From: Actinomycetes bacterium
GTDB lineage: Bacteria > Actinomycetota > Acidimicrobiia > Acidimicrobiales > Bog-793
Assembly: GCA_021786195.1 (NCBI GenBank)
Contig: JAJYNS010000090.1
Span: 1 to 35,780, forward strand
Reading direction: 5' to 3'
Length of the DNA: 35,780 bases
Shown here: piece by piece, positions 1 through 7,762 of the stretch
Numbering within the stretch: the stretch's first letter is position 1
Layout of the letters: each line of letters opens with the position of its first letter
Notes under the pieces: model-generated
Database searches by the model: none
Seen by the model: the letters and a program-made list of their open reading frames with translations, nothing else
Told to the model about the DNA's origin: nothing
Position numbers and translations under genes: made by a program

Positions 1-114
1 AAGTCGGGCAGCTTCACCTGGCAGTGCTACGCGCCCTGCGGCTCGGGCAAGAACGGGGAAGGCGGCCCGATGGAGACGCCCGGCTACATGACCGGCAAGG
101 TGGTGATCGGCTGA
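1..114 (+). CDS. Cupredoxin-like protein, C-terminal 37 residues (5' end outside window)
   Basis: The first frame is open from base 1 to a TGA at 112-114. The peptide has Cys9, Cys13, Met24 and Met30 in the arrangement FTWQCYAPCG, a Gly-rich stretch, then PGYM and a closing beta strand. This resembles the C-terminal copper-site loop of cupredoxins and of oxidase subunit II-like proteins. The usual His of a CuA or type 1 copper site is not visible in this fragment, so copper binding is inferred. Its position facing the bc1/oxidase genes suggests a respiratory electron-transfer role. Most of the gene lies upstream of the window, so signal peptide and length are unknown. It converges on qcrB across a hairpin. 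Confidence 0.5.
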   Translation, partial: KSGSFTWQCYAPCGSGKNGEGGPMETPGYMTGKVVIG

Positions 115-123
115 TGGCGGCGA

Positions 124-156
124 GCGGGCCCCGGCGGCCGGACCGCCCGGGCCCGC
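124..156. terminator. Bidirectional hairpin between the cupredoxin-like gene and qcrB
   Basis: An 8-bp arm at 124-131 pairs perfectly with 149-156. After one C:C mismatch, a 5-bp arm at 133-137 pairs with 143-147 around a 5-base loop. No T tract follows on either strand, so it may slow RNA polymerase or protect 3' ends rather than be a classical intrinsic terminator. It lies between two convergent stop codons (112-114 and 161-163), where a shared terminator is expected. Confidence 0.55.
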
Positions 157-160
157 ACCC

Positions 161-1711
161 TCAGCGGAAGACCCGGGGGATGCGGTAGATCCCCTCGGGC
201 GTCTCCTCCTGCTCGGGCTGCATCGCCCCGACGACGTCGACCTCCTCGACGGGCACCGGCTCGAGATCGGGCTCACGCTCGACGTAGCCGGGGTACTCCT
301 CGCTCGGCACGACCTCGTAGCCGCCCTCGGCGGAGCGCACGACGATGTTGGGGCGCTTGCGGCTCCCGGCGCCGGGGGTCTCCTGGATCTCCCTGCAGAT
401 CTTGTAGGTCACCGGGAAGACGACGATCGGCACGACGATGCAGGCGATACGGAACGCCCAGAGCACGACGTTCAGGGAGACCGTCAGGTAGTTGGCGAGC
501 ACGTCGGTGGCGCTCGCCCCGAAGAGCACGAAGTAGAAGGAGAACGTCGCGGCGCCGATCGCCGTCCTGAGGGGCTTGTCCCGAGGGCGGTCGAGGAGGT
601 GGTGCTCCGCGTAGTCGCCTGTCAGCTTCGCCTCGATCAGCGGCCAGGCGTAGATGAGCCCGAAGGTGATGCCCGGAAGAAGCACGGCGGGGAAGAAGAT
701 CGTCGGCACCATGTGGCCGGGCAGGTTGATCTCCCAGCTCGGCATCACCCTCAGCGCCCCGTCGAGCCAGCCCATGTACCAGTCCGGCTGGACGGCGTAG
801 CTGACCTTGTAGGGGTAGTACTGGCCGTAGAGCCAGATCGGGTTGATCTGGACGAGCGCGCCGAGCAGGGCCGTGACCCCCGCGATGAGGAAGAAGAAGC
901 CGCCGGTCTTCGCCGCGAACGCGGGCCACAGCGGCGAGCCCACGACGTTGTCCTCCCTCGCCCCCCGCCCCGGGAACTGCGAGTGGCGGTGGCGGACGAG
1001 GATCCCGAGGTGGGCAGCGAGCAGGCCGAGGATGACGAGCGGCAGGATCAGCACGTGGATGATGAAGAACCTCGGGATGATCGCCGTGCCGGGGTAGGAG
1101 CCGCCGAAGAGGAAGTAGGCGAGGTAGGTCCCGACGAAGGGGATGGACTCGAGGATCGAGTAGGCGATGCGGATGCCCGTGCCGGAGATGAGGTCGTCCG
1201 GCAACGAGTAGCCGAGGAACCCGTTGAAGATCGCGAGGATCAGCATCGTCGCGCCGATCATCCAGTTGATCTCCCGAGGCCTGCGGAAGCCTCCGGTGAA
1301 GAAGACCCGCAGCATGTGCACGACGATCGAGCCGACGAAGATGTTCGCAGCCCAGTGGTGCATCTGGCGCATCAGCAGGCCGTCACGCACCGAGAAGCTG
1401 AGGTTCACCGTCGACGCGTAGGCCTCCGAGACCGTCTGGCCGCGCAGGGGCCCGTAGACGCCGTTGTAGACGATGTCGTGCTCGGAGGGCACGAAGTACA
1501 AGGTGAGGAATACCCCCGTCACCAGCAGGACGATGAAGGAGTACAGCGCGATCTCGCCGAGCATGAAGGACCAGTGGTCCGGGAAGATCTTGTCGAGCAG
1601 GTGCCGCCCGCCCCGGGAGATGGCGAAGCGGTCGTCGACCCAGCCGTAGAGGCGCTCGACCGCCGACTCCTCGCGCCGTGCGGCGCGACCGTCGGCCTGC
1701 GCCGCGCTCAC
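161..1711 (-). CDS. qcrB: Cytochrome bc1 complex cytochrome b subunit
   Basis: This 516-residue membrane protein is the di-haem cytochrome b of the menaquinol:cytochrome c reductase. Haem ligand pairs are visible as His118/His132 (in QMHHW and VVHM) and His219/His234 (in FIIHV and LAAHL). The quinol-site motif is PDWY at 309-312, the form usual in actinobacteria in place of PEWY. About eight or nine hydrophobic segments are followed by a charged C-terminal tail of about 70 residues. The GTG start overlaps the qcrA stop as GTGA (1708-1711), so translation is probably coupled. It is the last gene of ctaE-qcrC-qcrA-qcrB and ends just before a hairpin. Confidence 0.97.
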   Translation of the reverse strand: MSAAQADGRAARREESAVERLYGWVDDRFAISRGGRHLLDKIFPDHWSFMLGEIALYSFIVLLVTGVFLTLYFVPSEHDIVYNGVYGPLRGQTVSEAYASTVNLSFSVRDGLLMRQMHHWAANIFVGSIVVHMLRVFFTGGFRRPREINWMIGATMLILAIFNGFLGYSLPDDLISGTGIRIAYSILESIPFVGTYLAYFLFGGSYPGTAIIPRFFIIHVLILPLVILGLLAAHLGILVRHRHSQFPGRGAREDNVVGSPLWPAFAAKTGGFFFLIAGVTALLGALVQINPIWLYGQYYPYKVSYAVQPDWYMGWLDGALRVMPSWEINLPGHMVPTIFFPAVLLPGITFGLIYAWPLIEAKLTGDYAEHHLLDRPRDKPLRTAIGAATFSFYFVLFGASATDVLANYLTVSLNVVLWAFRIACIVVPIVVFPVTYKICREIQETPGAGSRKRPNIVVRSAEGGYEVVPSEEYPGYVEREPDLEPVPVEEVDVVGAMQPEQEETPEGIYRIPRVFR

Positions 1712-2676
1712 TTGTACATCACGTTCGAGCCACCCCGGTACCAGAACCCCGGCCCGATGGGCTCGAGGTAGTCGGACTGCGCTCTCAGATAGCCCTCGCC
1801 GTCGACGTACAGCGGCAGCTGCGGCAGGGGGCGCGGCGCGGGGCCGAAGACCGGGAAAGCCCCGTCCAGCACGTTGAACAGCGACTGGTGGCAGGGGCAG
1901 AGCAGCTGCTGGGTCAGCTTCTCGTACAGCCCGACCGGGCAGCCGGCGTGGGTGCAGACCTTCGAGTAGGCGAGGTAGCCGTCAGGGCCCCAGGTCTCCC
2001 GGCCCGGCTCGGTGACGACGTTGCCGGTCTGGGTGATCCTGAGGAGGATGGTCTGGGAGAAGGCGCCGCCGATGTCGTCGGGCGGGAAGACCGTGACGAT
2101 CCCGCCGACGTCGAGGTCGTCCACGTGCACGAACTGGCCGTCGATCGTGGTGAGCCTCGAGCCCTTCCGCCACTTCGTGTGGTAAAGCGACTGGTCGGGC
2201 TTCGGGCCGAGCGAGCGGATCAGCGGGAAGGCGACGACGATGCCGAGGACCGCGCCCGCCGCCGCCATGAGCTTTGCGAGGAAGCCCCTCCGCTCGACGG
2301 CCACCTTGCCGCGCAGCGCGAAGTCGGCGACCATCTCCTCCCGCTCCGCCCGGGTCGTCGCCATCATCGGCCGCGACTCCTCGAAGGGCCCTCGGGGCAT
2401 GAGGTACTTGCCCCAGTAGGTGAGGGCGAACCCGAAGGCCGCCAGGGCGACGCCGAGGGTCAGGCCGAGGACGAAGTTGTCCGCGTTCGTCCAGTAGGCG
2501 CCGCCGAAGGCCGCGAAGGACAGCAGCGACGCGCCGAAGGCGACGGCGACGACGCCCTCCGCCCGGCGCGGGTTGCGCGCCGCGACCTCGAACTGCGGCC
2601 CCCTGGCGGGAAGGCGCGCACCTTCGTGGCGCACCGCCTGGCCGGGGGCAGCGGTCGGTTCGCGGTCCTCAGGCAT
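1708..2676 (-). CDS. qcrA: Rieske iron-sulfur subunit of the bc1 complex
   Basis: This 322-residue protein carries the 2Fe-2S centre that takes electrons from quinol to cytochrome c. Box 1 is CTHAGCP (Cys241, His243, Cys246) and box 2 is CPCHQS (Cys260, Cys262, His263), so all four ligands and the disulfide pair are present. Three hydrophobic segments precede the soluble domain, the actinobacterial form of QcrA. I chose the ATG at 2676 because GGAGG (2690-2686) lies 9 bases before it. An in-frame GTG at 2685 abuts that GGAGG and could not use it. The gene overlaps the end of qcrC by 8 bases and the start of qcrB by 4. Confidence 0.95.
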   Translation of the reverse strand: MPEDREPTAAPGQAVRHEGARLPARGPQFEVAARNPRRAEGVVAVAFGASLLSFAAFGGAYWTNADNFVLGLTLGVALAAFGFALTYWGKYLMPRGPFEESRPMMATTRAEREEMVADFALRGKVAVERRGFLAKLMAAAGAVLGIVVAFPLIRSLGPKPDQSLYHTKWRKGSRLTTIDGQFVHVDDLDVGGIVTVFPPDDIGGAFSQTILLRITQTGNVVTEPGRETWGPDGYLAYSKVCTHAGCPVGLYEKLTQQLLCPCHQSLFNVLDGAFPVFGPAPRPLPQLPLYVDGEGYLRAQSDYLEPIGPGFWYRGGSNVMYK

Positions 2677-3673
2677 CCACGCCACCCTCCCCGCTCGACT
2701 GCACCGCGACCGGCACGCCGCCCTGCGCCGCCCCGACGGCGAGCCGCTCCCCGGGTCCCGCCGGCTCCCCGCCGCCCTGGCCGCCGCCGTGGCCGCCGCC
2801 GTGCCCCTCGTGCCGGTCTCGCTCGCCGATCCACAGGGCGATCAGCACGCAGGCCCCGACGCCGACGAACAGCCCGACGAAGCCCTCCGCGACCGGCCCC
2901 ACCCCGCCGAGGCTCAGCCCGCCGGGCGAGTCGGGGTGCTCGATGTGGCGCGTGACGTAGTCGACCACATCGACGAGCTGCTGCTTCGAGATGACGAAGG
3001 AGTTGAAGGTGGGCATCGTGCCCGGCCCCGTGCGCACCGCCTCGGCGACCTGGGTCGGCGTGAGCCCGTGCAGCGGCGGCGCCGACAGCTCGCTCGAGAG
3101 CGCGTCGCCGGCCCCGGTGATGGTGTGGCAGGGCGCGCAGTTGAGCGCGAAGACGCTGAAGCCCTCGGCGGCGTTCGCCCCCTTCAGGTCCACCTTCGGG
3201 ATCGGCAGCCCTCCGGGGGCGAGGGAGGCGACGTAGTTGGCGATCGCCTCGGTCTGCTGGCGGTCGAACTTCGACGGCTTGCGGATGGGCTCGATGGTCG
3301 GCTGGGCGAGCGGCATCCAGCCGCTCGAGACCCACAGGTCGACGACGGCGGCCCCGACGCCGCGCAGGTCCAGCCCGAGCTTGCTGCCCTGGGCGTCGAT
3401 GCCGTGGCAGCTCGAGCAGTTCTCGTCGAACAGCGTCCTGCCGAGGGCGAGCTGGGCCGAGCGGCTCGGGGAGGTCTTGTCGACGAGGGCCGGCGCGGCG
3501 AGCCTGCCCGTCGAGCCGCCCCCCTGCGCCCCGGCGCCCCGGCCGTGCGGAGGGTAGAGCACCATCGCCAGCGCGGCCGCGGCGACGACCACGCCCGCGG
3601 GCGTCGCCGCCTGACGCAGCACCCGCAGGAGCACGCTCCCCGAGGAGCCCCTAGGAGAGGAGGAAGAGCGCAC
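2669..3673 (-). CDS. qcrC: Diheme cytochrome c subunit of the bc1 complex
   Basis: This 334-residue protein has two covalent haem sites, CSSCH at 86-90 and CAPCH at 179-183, with likely axial Met120 and Met220. A hydrophobic N-terminal segment (about 26-40) and a C-terminal transmembrane segment (about 264-282) anchor it, leaving the haems outside. Actinobacteria use this fused diheme subunit to pass electrons straight to the aa3 oxidase instead of using a soluble cytochrome c. The C-terminal tail after the last membrane segment is rich in Gly and His. The GTG at 3673 is the first in-frame start, overlapping ctaE by 23 bases. I see no clear Shine-Dalgarno sequence, so a later start is possible. 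Confidence 0.93.
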   Translation of the reverse strand: MRSSSSPRGSSGSVLLRVLRQAATPAGVVVAAAALAMVLYPPHGRGAGAQGGGSTGRLAAPALVDKTSPSRSAQLALGRTLFDENCSSCHGIDAQGSKLGLDLRGVGAAVVDLWVSSGWMPLAQPTIEPIRKPSKFDRQQTEAIANYVASLAPGGLPIPKVDLKGANAAEGFSVFALNCAPCHTITGAGDALSSELSAPPLHGLTPTQVAEAVRTGPGTMPTFNSFVISKQQLVDVVDYVTRHIEHPDSPGGLSLGGVGPVAEGFVGLFVGVGACVLIALWIGERDRHEGHGGGHGGGQGGGEPAGPGERLAVGAAQGGVPVAVQSSGEGGVDA

Positions 3674-4250
3674 TGAACAGGCCGATCCAGACGATGTCGA
3701 CGAAGTGCCAGTAGTAGCTCACTGCCTGGAACACCGGCGTCTCGCCCGGGTCCCCCTTGGGCCCCGAGAGCCGGCCGAGCAACGCCGCCATCGCGACGAT
3801 CCCGAGCAGCACGTGCAGGCCGTGCAGCCCGGACATGATGTAGAAGAGCGAGCCGTAGGCGTTCGTCTGCGGCCGGAACGGGAGCGTCTTCCACTCATAG
3901 AGCTGGTTGCCGAGGAAGGCGGCCCCGAGGACCATGCTCGTCACGATCCAGGCCCGCGCCTTGCCACGCTCGCCGCGCTCTTGGGCCCAGACGCCGAACT
4001 GCATCGTCGGGCTCGACGCGAGCAGCACGATCGTGAAGATGAGCGCCTGGTAGGTGTCGAGCTTCGTGCCCGGCGGGGGCCAGACGGCGGCATGCGCCCG
4101 TATCGTGAAGAAGGCGGCGAACAGGCCGCTGAAGAACATGAACTCGCTGCCGAGCCAGATGATGACCCCGACCGCGAGGAGCTGGGGCCGCCGGACCTGG
4201 TGGGGGCCGGTGGGCGTGACACGCGACTCGACCGCCGCCACCTCGCTCAC
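3651..4250 (-). CDS. ctaE: Cytochrome c oxidase subunit III
   Basis: This 199-residue membrane protein with five hydrophobic segments has typical subunit III stretches: a WLGSEFMFFSGLF segment near residues 32-44, GLHGLHVLLG and SYYWHFVDIVW. It supports the stability and proton uptake of the aa3 oxidase. Its location in front of qcrCAB rather than with ctaC-ctaD is the standard actinobacterial layout. Start is a GTG at 4250. No Shine-Dalgarno sequence is visible. The upstream minus strand carries TATGAA at 4264-4259, a poor match to a -10 box 8 bases before the GTG, so a leaderless start is possible but not shown. It is divergent from hemE across 73 bases. Confidence 0.95.
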   Translation of the reverse strand: MSEVAAVESRVTPTGPHQVRRPQLLAVGVIIWLGSEFMFFSGLFAAFFTIRAHAAVWPPPGTKLDTYQALIFTIVLLASSPTMQFGVWAQERGERGKARAWIVTSMVLGAAFLGNQLYEWKTLPFRPQTNAYGSLFYIMSGLHGLHVLLGIVAMAALLGRLSGPKGDPGETPVFQAVSYYWHFVDIVWIGLFSALFLLS

Positions 4251-4311
4251 AGCCGTATTTCATACCGCACTCCCCGGTCCGCGGGCCAAACGCCTCCCCG
4301 CCGCCCGGCGG

Positions 4312-4317
4312 TAGGGT
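4312..4317 (+). promoter_or_regulatory. -10 box for a leaderless hemE transcript
   Basis: TAGGGT fits the actinobacterial TANNNT -10 pattern and ends 6 bases before the hemE GTG. A transcript starting about 7 bases downstream would begin at the start codon. There is no Shine-Dalgarno sequence before hemE, which agrees with leaderless translation. Confidence 0.6.
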
Positions 4318-4323
4318 CGCGCC

Positions 4324-5352
4324 GTGGCCGGCTCCTCGGCGTTCCTGAAGGCCTGCAGGTCCGAGAGAGCGGACCGGGTGCCCGTCTGGTTCATGCGCCA
4401 GGCTGGACGGTCGCTGCCGGAGTACCGGCGGCTTCGCGGCGAGGGCAGCATCCTCGAGGCCGTCCGGCGGCCCGAGCTCGCCGCCGAGCTCACCCTCCAG
4501 CCGGTCCGCCGCTACGGCGTCGACGCCGCGATACTCTTCTCCGACATCCTCGTGCCGGTCGCCGCCCTGGGCGTCGGGCTCGACGTCGTGCCCGGACGCG
4601 GACCGGTGGTCCACGAGCCGTTCCGCTCCGCCGCGGACCTGGTCCGCCTCCGCCCGCTCGAGCCCGAGGTCGACCTGCCCTACGTCCTCGAGACGGTCCG
4701 GATCCTCGCGGCCGAGCTCGACGTCCCGCTCATCGGTTTCGCCGGGGCGCCCTTCACGGTCGCGAGCTACCTCGTCGAAGGGGGCGCCTCCCGAGACTAC
4801 GCCCGCACCAAGGCCCTGATGCACGACGAGCCGGCGACCTGGCACGAGCTCGCCGGCCGCCTGGCCGAGATCGCCCTCGCCACGCTTCGCGCCCAGGTCG
4901 CCGCCGGCGCCGCAGCGGTGCAGCTCTTCGACTCCTGGGCGGGGGCGCTGAGCCGAGCCGACTACGAGCGGTTCGCACTGCCCTCGAGCCGCCGCGTCCT
5001 CCAGGGGCTCGCCGATCTCGGCGTGCCGAGGATCCACTTCGGCGTCTGCACCGGCGAGCTCCTCGACCTCATGGCCGGCGCCGGCGCCGAGGTCGTCGGG
5101 GTCGACTGGCGGGTGCCGCTCGACGCCGCCCGTCGCCGGGTCGGGCCCCGGCCGGCCCTCCAGGGCAACCTCGACCCCGCTCTCTGCCTCGCCGGCTTCG
5201 ACGCGGCCGCCTCCGAGACGCGCCGGATCCTCTCAGAGGCCGGGGGGCGACCCGGGCACGTCTTCAACCTCGGCCACGGGGTCCTCCCCGGCACGGACCC
5301 CGACGTCCTCGCCCGGCTCGTCGAGCTCGTCCACGACGAGGGCCGGCCATGA
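4324..5352 (+). CDS. hemE: Uroporphyrinogen decarboxylase
   Basis: This 342-residue enzyme converts uroporphyrinogen III to coproporphyrinogen III by removing four carboxyl groups. The N-terminal signature PVWFMRQAGRSLPEYR spans residues 20-35 with the substrate-binding Arg pair. Asp74 in LFSDILVP is the equivalent of the catalytic Asp. GAPFTVASYLVEGG and the C-terminal NLGHGVLPGTDP are also conserved family stretches. Length is normal for the family. The GTG at 4324 is supported by the TAGGGT box 6 bases upstream. It heads the hemE-hemH-hemY-lnt operon and overlaps hemH as ATGA. It supplies haem for the cytochromes encoded on either side. Confidence 0.96.
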   Translation: MAGSSAFLKACRSERADRVPVWFMRQAGRSLPEYRRLRGEGSILEAVRRPELAAELTLQPVRRYGVDAAILFSDILVPVAALGVGLDVVPGRGPVVHEPFRSAADLVRLRPLEPEVDLPYVLETVRILAAELDVPLIGFAGAPFTVASYLVEGGASRDYARTKALMHDEPATWHELAGRLAEIALATLRAQVAAGAAAVQLFDSWAGALSRADYERFALPSSRRVLQGLADLGVPRIHFGVCTGELLDLMAGAGAEVVGVDWRVPLDAARRRVGPRPALQGNLDPALCLAGFDAAASETRRILSEAGGRPGHVFNLGHGVLPGTDPDVLARLVELVHDEGRP

Positions 5353-6329
5353 GCCGGGCTGCCGCGGGCGGCAGAGCGCCGACCGGGGTGGTCGTCATGG
5401 ACTACGGCACCCCCTCGAGCCCGGAGGAGCTCCTCGCCTACTACACCGACATCCGCCGGGGCCGCCCGCCCTCGGCGGAGCAGCTCGCCGACCTCCGGCG
5501 GCGCTACGACGCGATCGGCGGGGTCTCGCCGCTCGCCCGGTGCACGGCGGCCCAGGTCGCGGCCATCTCCTCGGCGCTCGAGACACTCGAGACGGGGGCC
5601 TTCCTTGTCGCCCACGGCTCGAAGCACTCGAGCCCTCGCATCGAGGACGCCGTCGACGCCCTCGCGGCGCAGGGCGCCGGGCGGATCGTCGGGCTGGTGC
5701 TGGCCCCGCACTACTCGAGGCTCAGCGTCGGCGACTACCTGGCCCGCGCCCGGGCACGCGCCGAGGCAGCCGGCCTTCCCTCGACGTTCGTCGAGAGCTG
5801 GCACAACGAGCCAGCCCTCGTCGAGGTGCTCGCCGAGCGGGTCACCGAGGCGTTCGCGTCGCTCCCTGCGCCCGCCGACGGGCGCAGGGCGCGCCCCGAG
5901 CTCGTCGTGACCGCGCACAGCCTGCCCTCGCGCATCCTCGAGGACGGCGACCCCTACCCGGACCAGCTCGCCGAGACCGCCGCCCTCGTCGCCGAGCGGG
6001 CGGGGGTCGCCCGCTGGCGCACCGGCTGGCAGAGCGCGGGGCGGACCCCGGAGAGCTGGCTCGGCCCCGACATCCTCGAGATCATCGCCCGCCTCGCCGA
6101 CGAGGGCGTCACCTCCGTCGTCGTCTGCCCGGCAGGCTTCACCTCCGACCATCTCGAGGTGCGCTACGACCTCGACGTCGAGGCGAGCTCCCTGGCCCGC
6201 CGCCTCGGGCTGGGCTTCGCCAGGACCGAGTCGGTGAACGACGAGCCTCGCGTCGCTCGAGCCCTCGCCCTCCGGGTCGCCGCCGCTGCCGAAGAGGCCT
6301 GGCCCGAGACCTCGAGGGACCTTCGGTGA
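5349..6329 (+). CDS. hemH: Ferrochelatase (probably coproporphyrin type, CpfC)
   Basis: This 326-residue protein inserts Fe(II) into a porphyrin. TAHSLP at 188-193 holds the metal-binding His190. TSDHLEVRYDLD at 265-276 holds the conserved Glu270, and GWQSAGRTPESWLGPD is the other family signature. A GSKHSSPRIEDAV segment near 90-102 matches the G-x-KH region of monoderm coproporphyrin ferrochelatases, and actinobacteria generally insert iron at the coproporphyrin stage. That assignment rests on family knowledge, not on a residue I can prove. The ATG overlaps the hemE stop (ATGA), and the stop overlaps the hemY GTG. Confidence 0.93.
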   Translation: MSRAAAGGRAPTGVVVMDYGTPSSPEELLAYYTDIRRGRPPSAEQLADLRRRYDAIGGVSPLARCTAAQVAAISSALETLETGAFLVAHGSKHSSPRIEDAVDALAAQGAGRIVGLVLAPHYSRLSVGDYLARARARAEAAGLPSTFVESWHNEPALVEVLAERVTEAFASLPAPADGRRARPELVVTAHSLPSRILEDGDPYPDQLAETAALVAERAGVARWRTGWQSAGRTPESWLGPDILEIIARLADEGVTSVVVCPAGFTSDHLEVRYDLDVEASSLARRLGLGFARTESVNDEPRVARALALRVAAAAEEAWPETSRDLR

Positions 6330-7762
6330 CCGGCCGGCGGCGCGTCGTCGTCGTCGGCGGCGGCGTCGCCGGGCTCGCCGCCGCCCGGAGGCTCGCCTCC
6401 CGCCACGAGACGGTCCTGCTCGAGCGGGACGGCCGCCTCGGGGGCCGCCTGCGCACCGAGCAGTTCCGGGGGCGGCCGGTCGACGTCGGGCCGGACAGCT
6501 TCATCACTCGCAACGACGCCGCCGAGCGGCTGTGCCGCGAGCTCGGCCTCGCCGCCGAGCTCATCGAGCCGGCCACCACGAGCGCCGGGGTCCTCGCGCG
6601 AGGGCGGGTCCGCCCGCTGCCGTCCGGCCTCGTGCTCGGCGTGTCGACCGACATCGCCGCGCTGGCCCGCTCCGGCGTCGTGGGGCCACTCGCGGCGCTG
6701 CGCGCCGCCGCCGACCTGGTCCTGCCGCGCTCGGCCGCGACCGCCGCCCTCGCGGCCGAGGACGGCGGCGCCGACCCGACGGTCGCGGAGGTCATCCGCC
6801 CCCGGCTGGGGAGAGCAGTGCTCGAGGTCCTCGTCGACCCCCTCCTCGGCGGGATCAACGCCGGCGACTCCCACCGGCTGTCCTTCACCGCCGCCGCCCC
6901 GATGCTCGCGGCCTCGGTGGCCGGGAAGCGCAGCCTGATCCTCTCCCTGCGGCGGCGACCCCGCTCGGTTCCCGAGCTGCCGGGCCCGAGGAAGCCGGCG
7001 TTCCTCGGGCTCTCCGACGGCATCGAGACACTGGCGACGCGCCTCGGCGAGGAGTGCCTCAGGCTCGGGGTGGACGTCCGGACCGGGTCCGCCGCCGAGT
7101 GGCTGCGGCTCCGGCCCGCCGGTCGGGAGCCCCGCTGGGAGCTCGGTCTCGGCGGGGCGGTCCTGGAGGCCGACGCCCTCGTGCTCGCGCTCCCCGCGCC
7201 CGACTCGGCCCGGCTGCTCGAGGCCTCTGACGCCCGGCTCGCCGCCGAGTGTGCCGCCATCCCCTACGCCGGGGTCGTCACCGTCACGCTGGCCTGGCCG
7301 ATGGGCTCGGTCCCGAAGGCGGTCTCCGCCCTGCCGATGAGCGGCGTGCTCGTCCCCCGATCGGCTCGCAACGTCGTCACCGCAGTCTCGTTCACCTCGA
7401 GAAAGTGGCCTCGCTCGGCGAACACCGGGGAGCTCGTCCTGCGGGTCTCGACCGGGCGCGACGGCGACGGGCGGGCGATCTCGCTCGACGACCACGACCT
7501 CGTCGAGCGGGTGCGGGCCGAGCTCGCCTCGATGCTCGGGATCGTCGCCGAGCCTGCCGAGGTGCTCGTCGCCCGGTACCCGGCGGCGCTGCCCCAGTAC
7601 CTGAGCGGGCACCGCGCCCGGGTCGCCCGGATCGAGGAGGCCTCGGCCCGCCTCCCGGCCCTCGCGCTCGCCGGCGCCGCCTACGGCGGCATCGGCATCC
7701 CCTCCTGCATCTCGAGCGGCGAGCGGGCCGCGGCGAGCGTCGAGGCCGCGCTCGCCCGATGA
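6326..7762 (+). CDS. hemY: Coproporphyrinogen/protoporphyrinogen III oxidase (HemY/CgoX type)
   Basis: This 478-residue FAD enzyme oxidises the porphyrinogen ring by six electrons using oxygen. The dinucleotide-binding motif GGGVAGLAAARRL sits at about residues 10-22, followed by LLERDGRLGGRLRTE and the PVDVGPDSF stretch typical of this flavoprotein family. The C-terminal GAAYGGIGIPSCISSG is the second FAD-contact signature. In the actinobacterial route it would act before the ferrochelatase. The last enzyme of that route, HemQ/ChdC, is not in this window. The GTG start overlaps the hemH stop as GTGA, and the stop overlaps the lnt ATG. I use hemY for the oxygen-dependent flavin enzyme; hemG is also used for it. 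Confidence 0.93.
   Translation: MTGRRRVVVVGGGVAGLAAARRLASRHETVLLERDGRLGGRLRTEQFRGRPVDVGPDSFITRNDAAERLCRELGLAAELIEPATTSAGVLARGRVRPLPSGLVLGVSTDIAALARSGVVGPLAALRAAADLVLPRSAATAALAAEDGGADPTVAEVIRPRLGRAVLEVLVDPLLGGINAGDSHRLSFTAAAPMLAASVAGKRSLILSLRRRPRSVPELPGPRKPAFLGLSDGIETLATRLGEECLRLGVDVRTGSAAEWLRLRPAGREPRWELGLGGAVLEADALVLALPAPDSARLLEASDARLAAECAAIPYAGVVTVTLAWPMGSVPKAVSALPMSGVLVPRSARNVVTAVSFTSRKWPRSANTGELVLRVSTGRDGDGRAISLDDHDLVERVRAELASMLGIVAEPAEVLVARYPAALPQYLSGHRARVARIEEASARLPALALAGAAYGGIGIPSCISSGERAAASVEAALAR

Noticed and set aside
3705-5348. Long open frame on the plus strand across ctaE and hemE, continuous with hemH
   Set aside because: It encodes only Arg/Pro/Gly-rich sequence without motifs and is a shadow of ctaE and hemE; only the part from 5349, which is hemH itself, is real.
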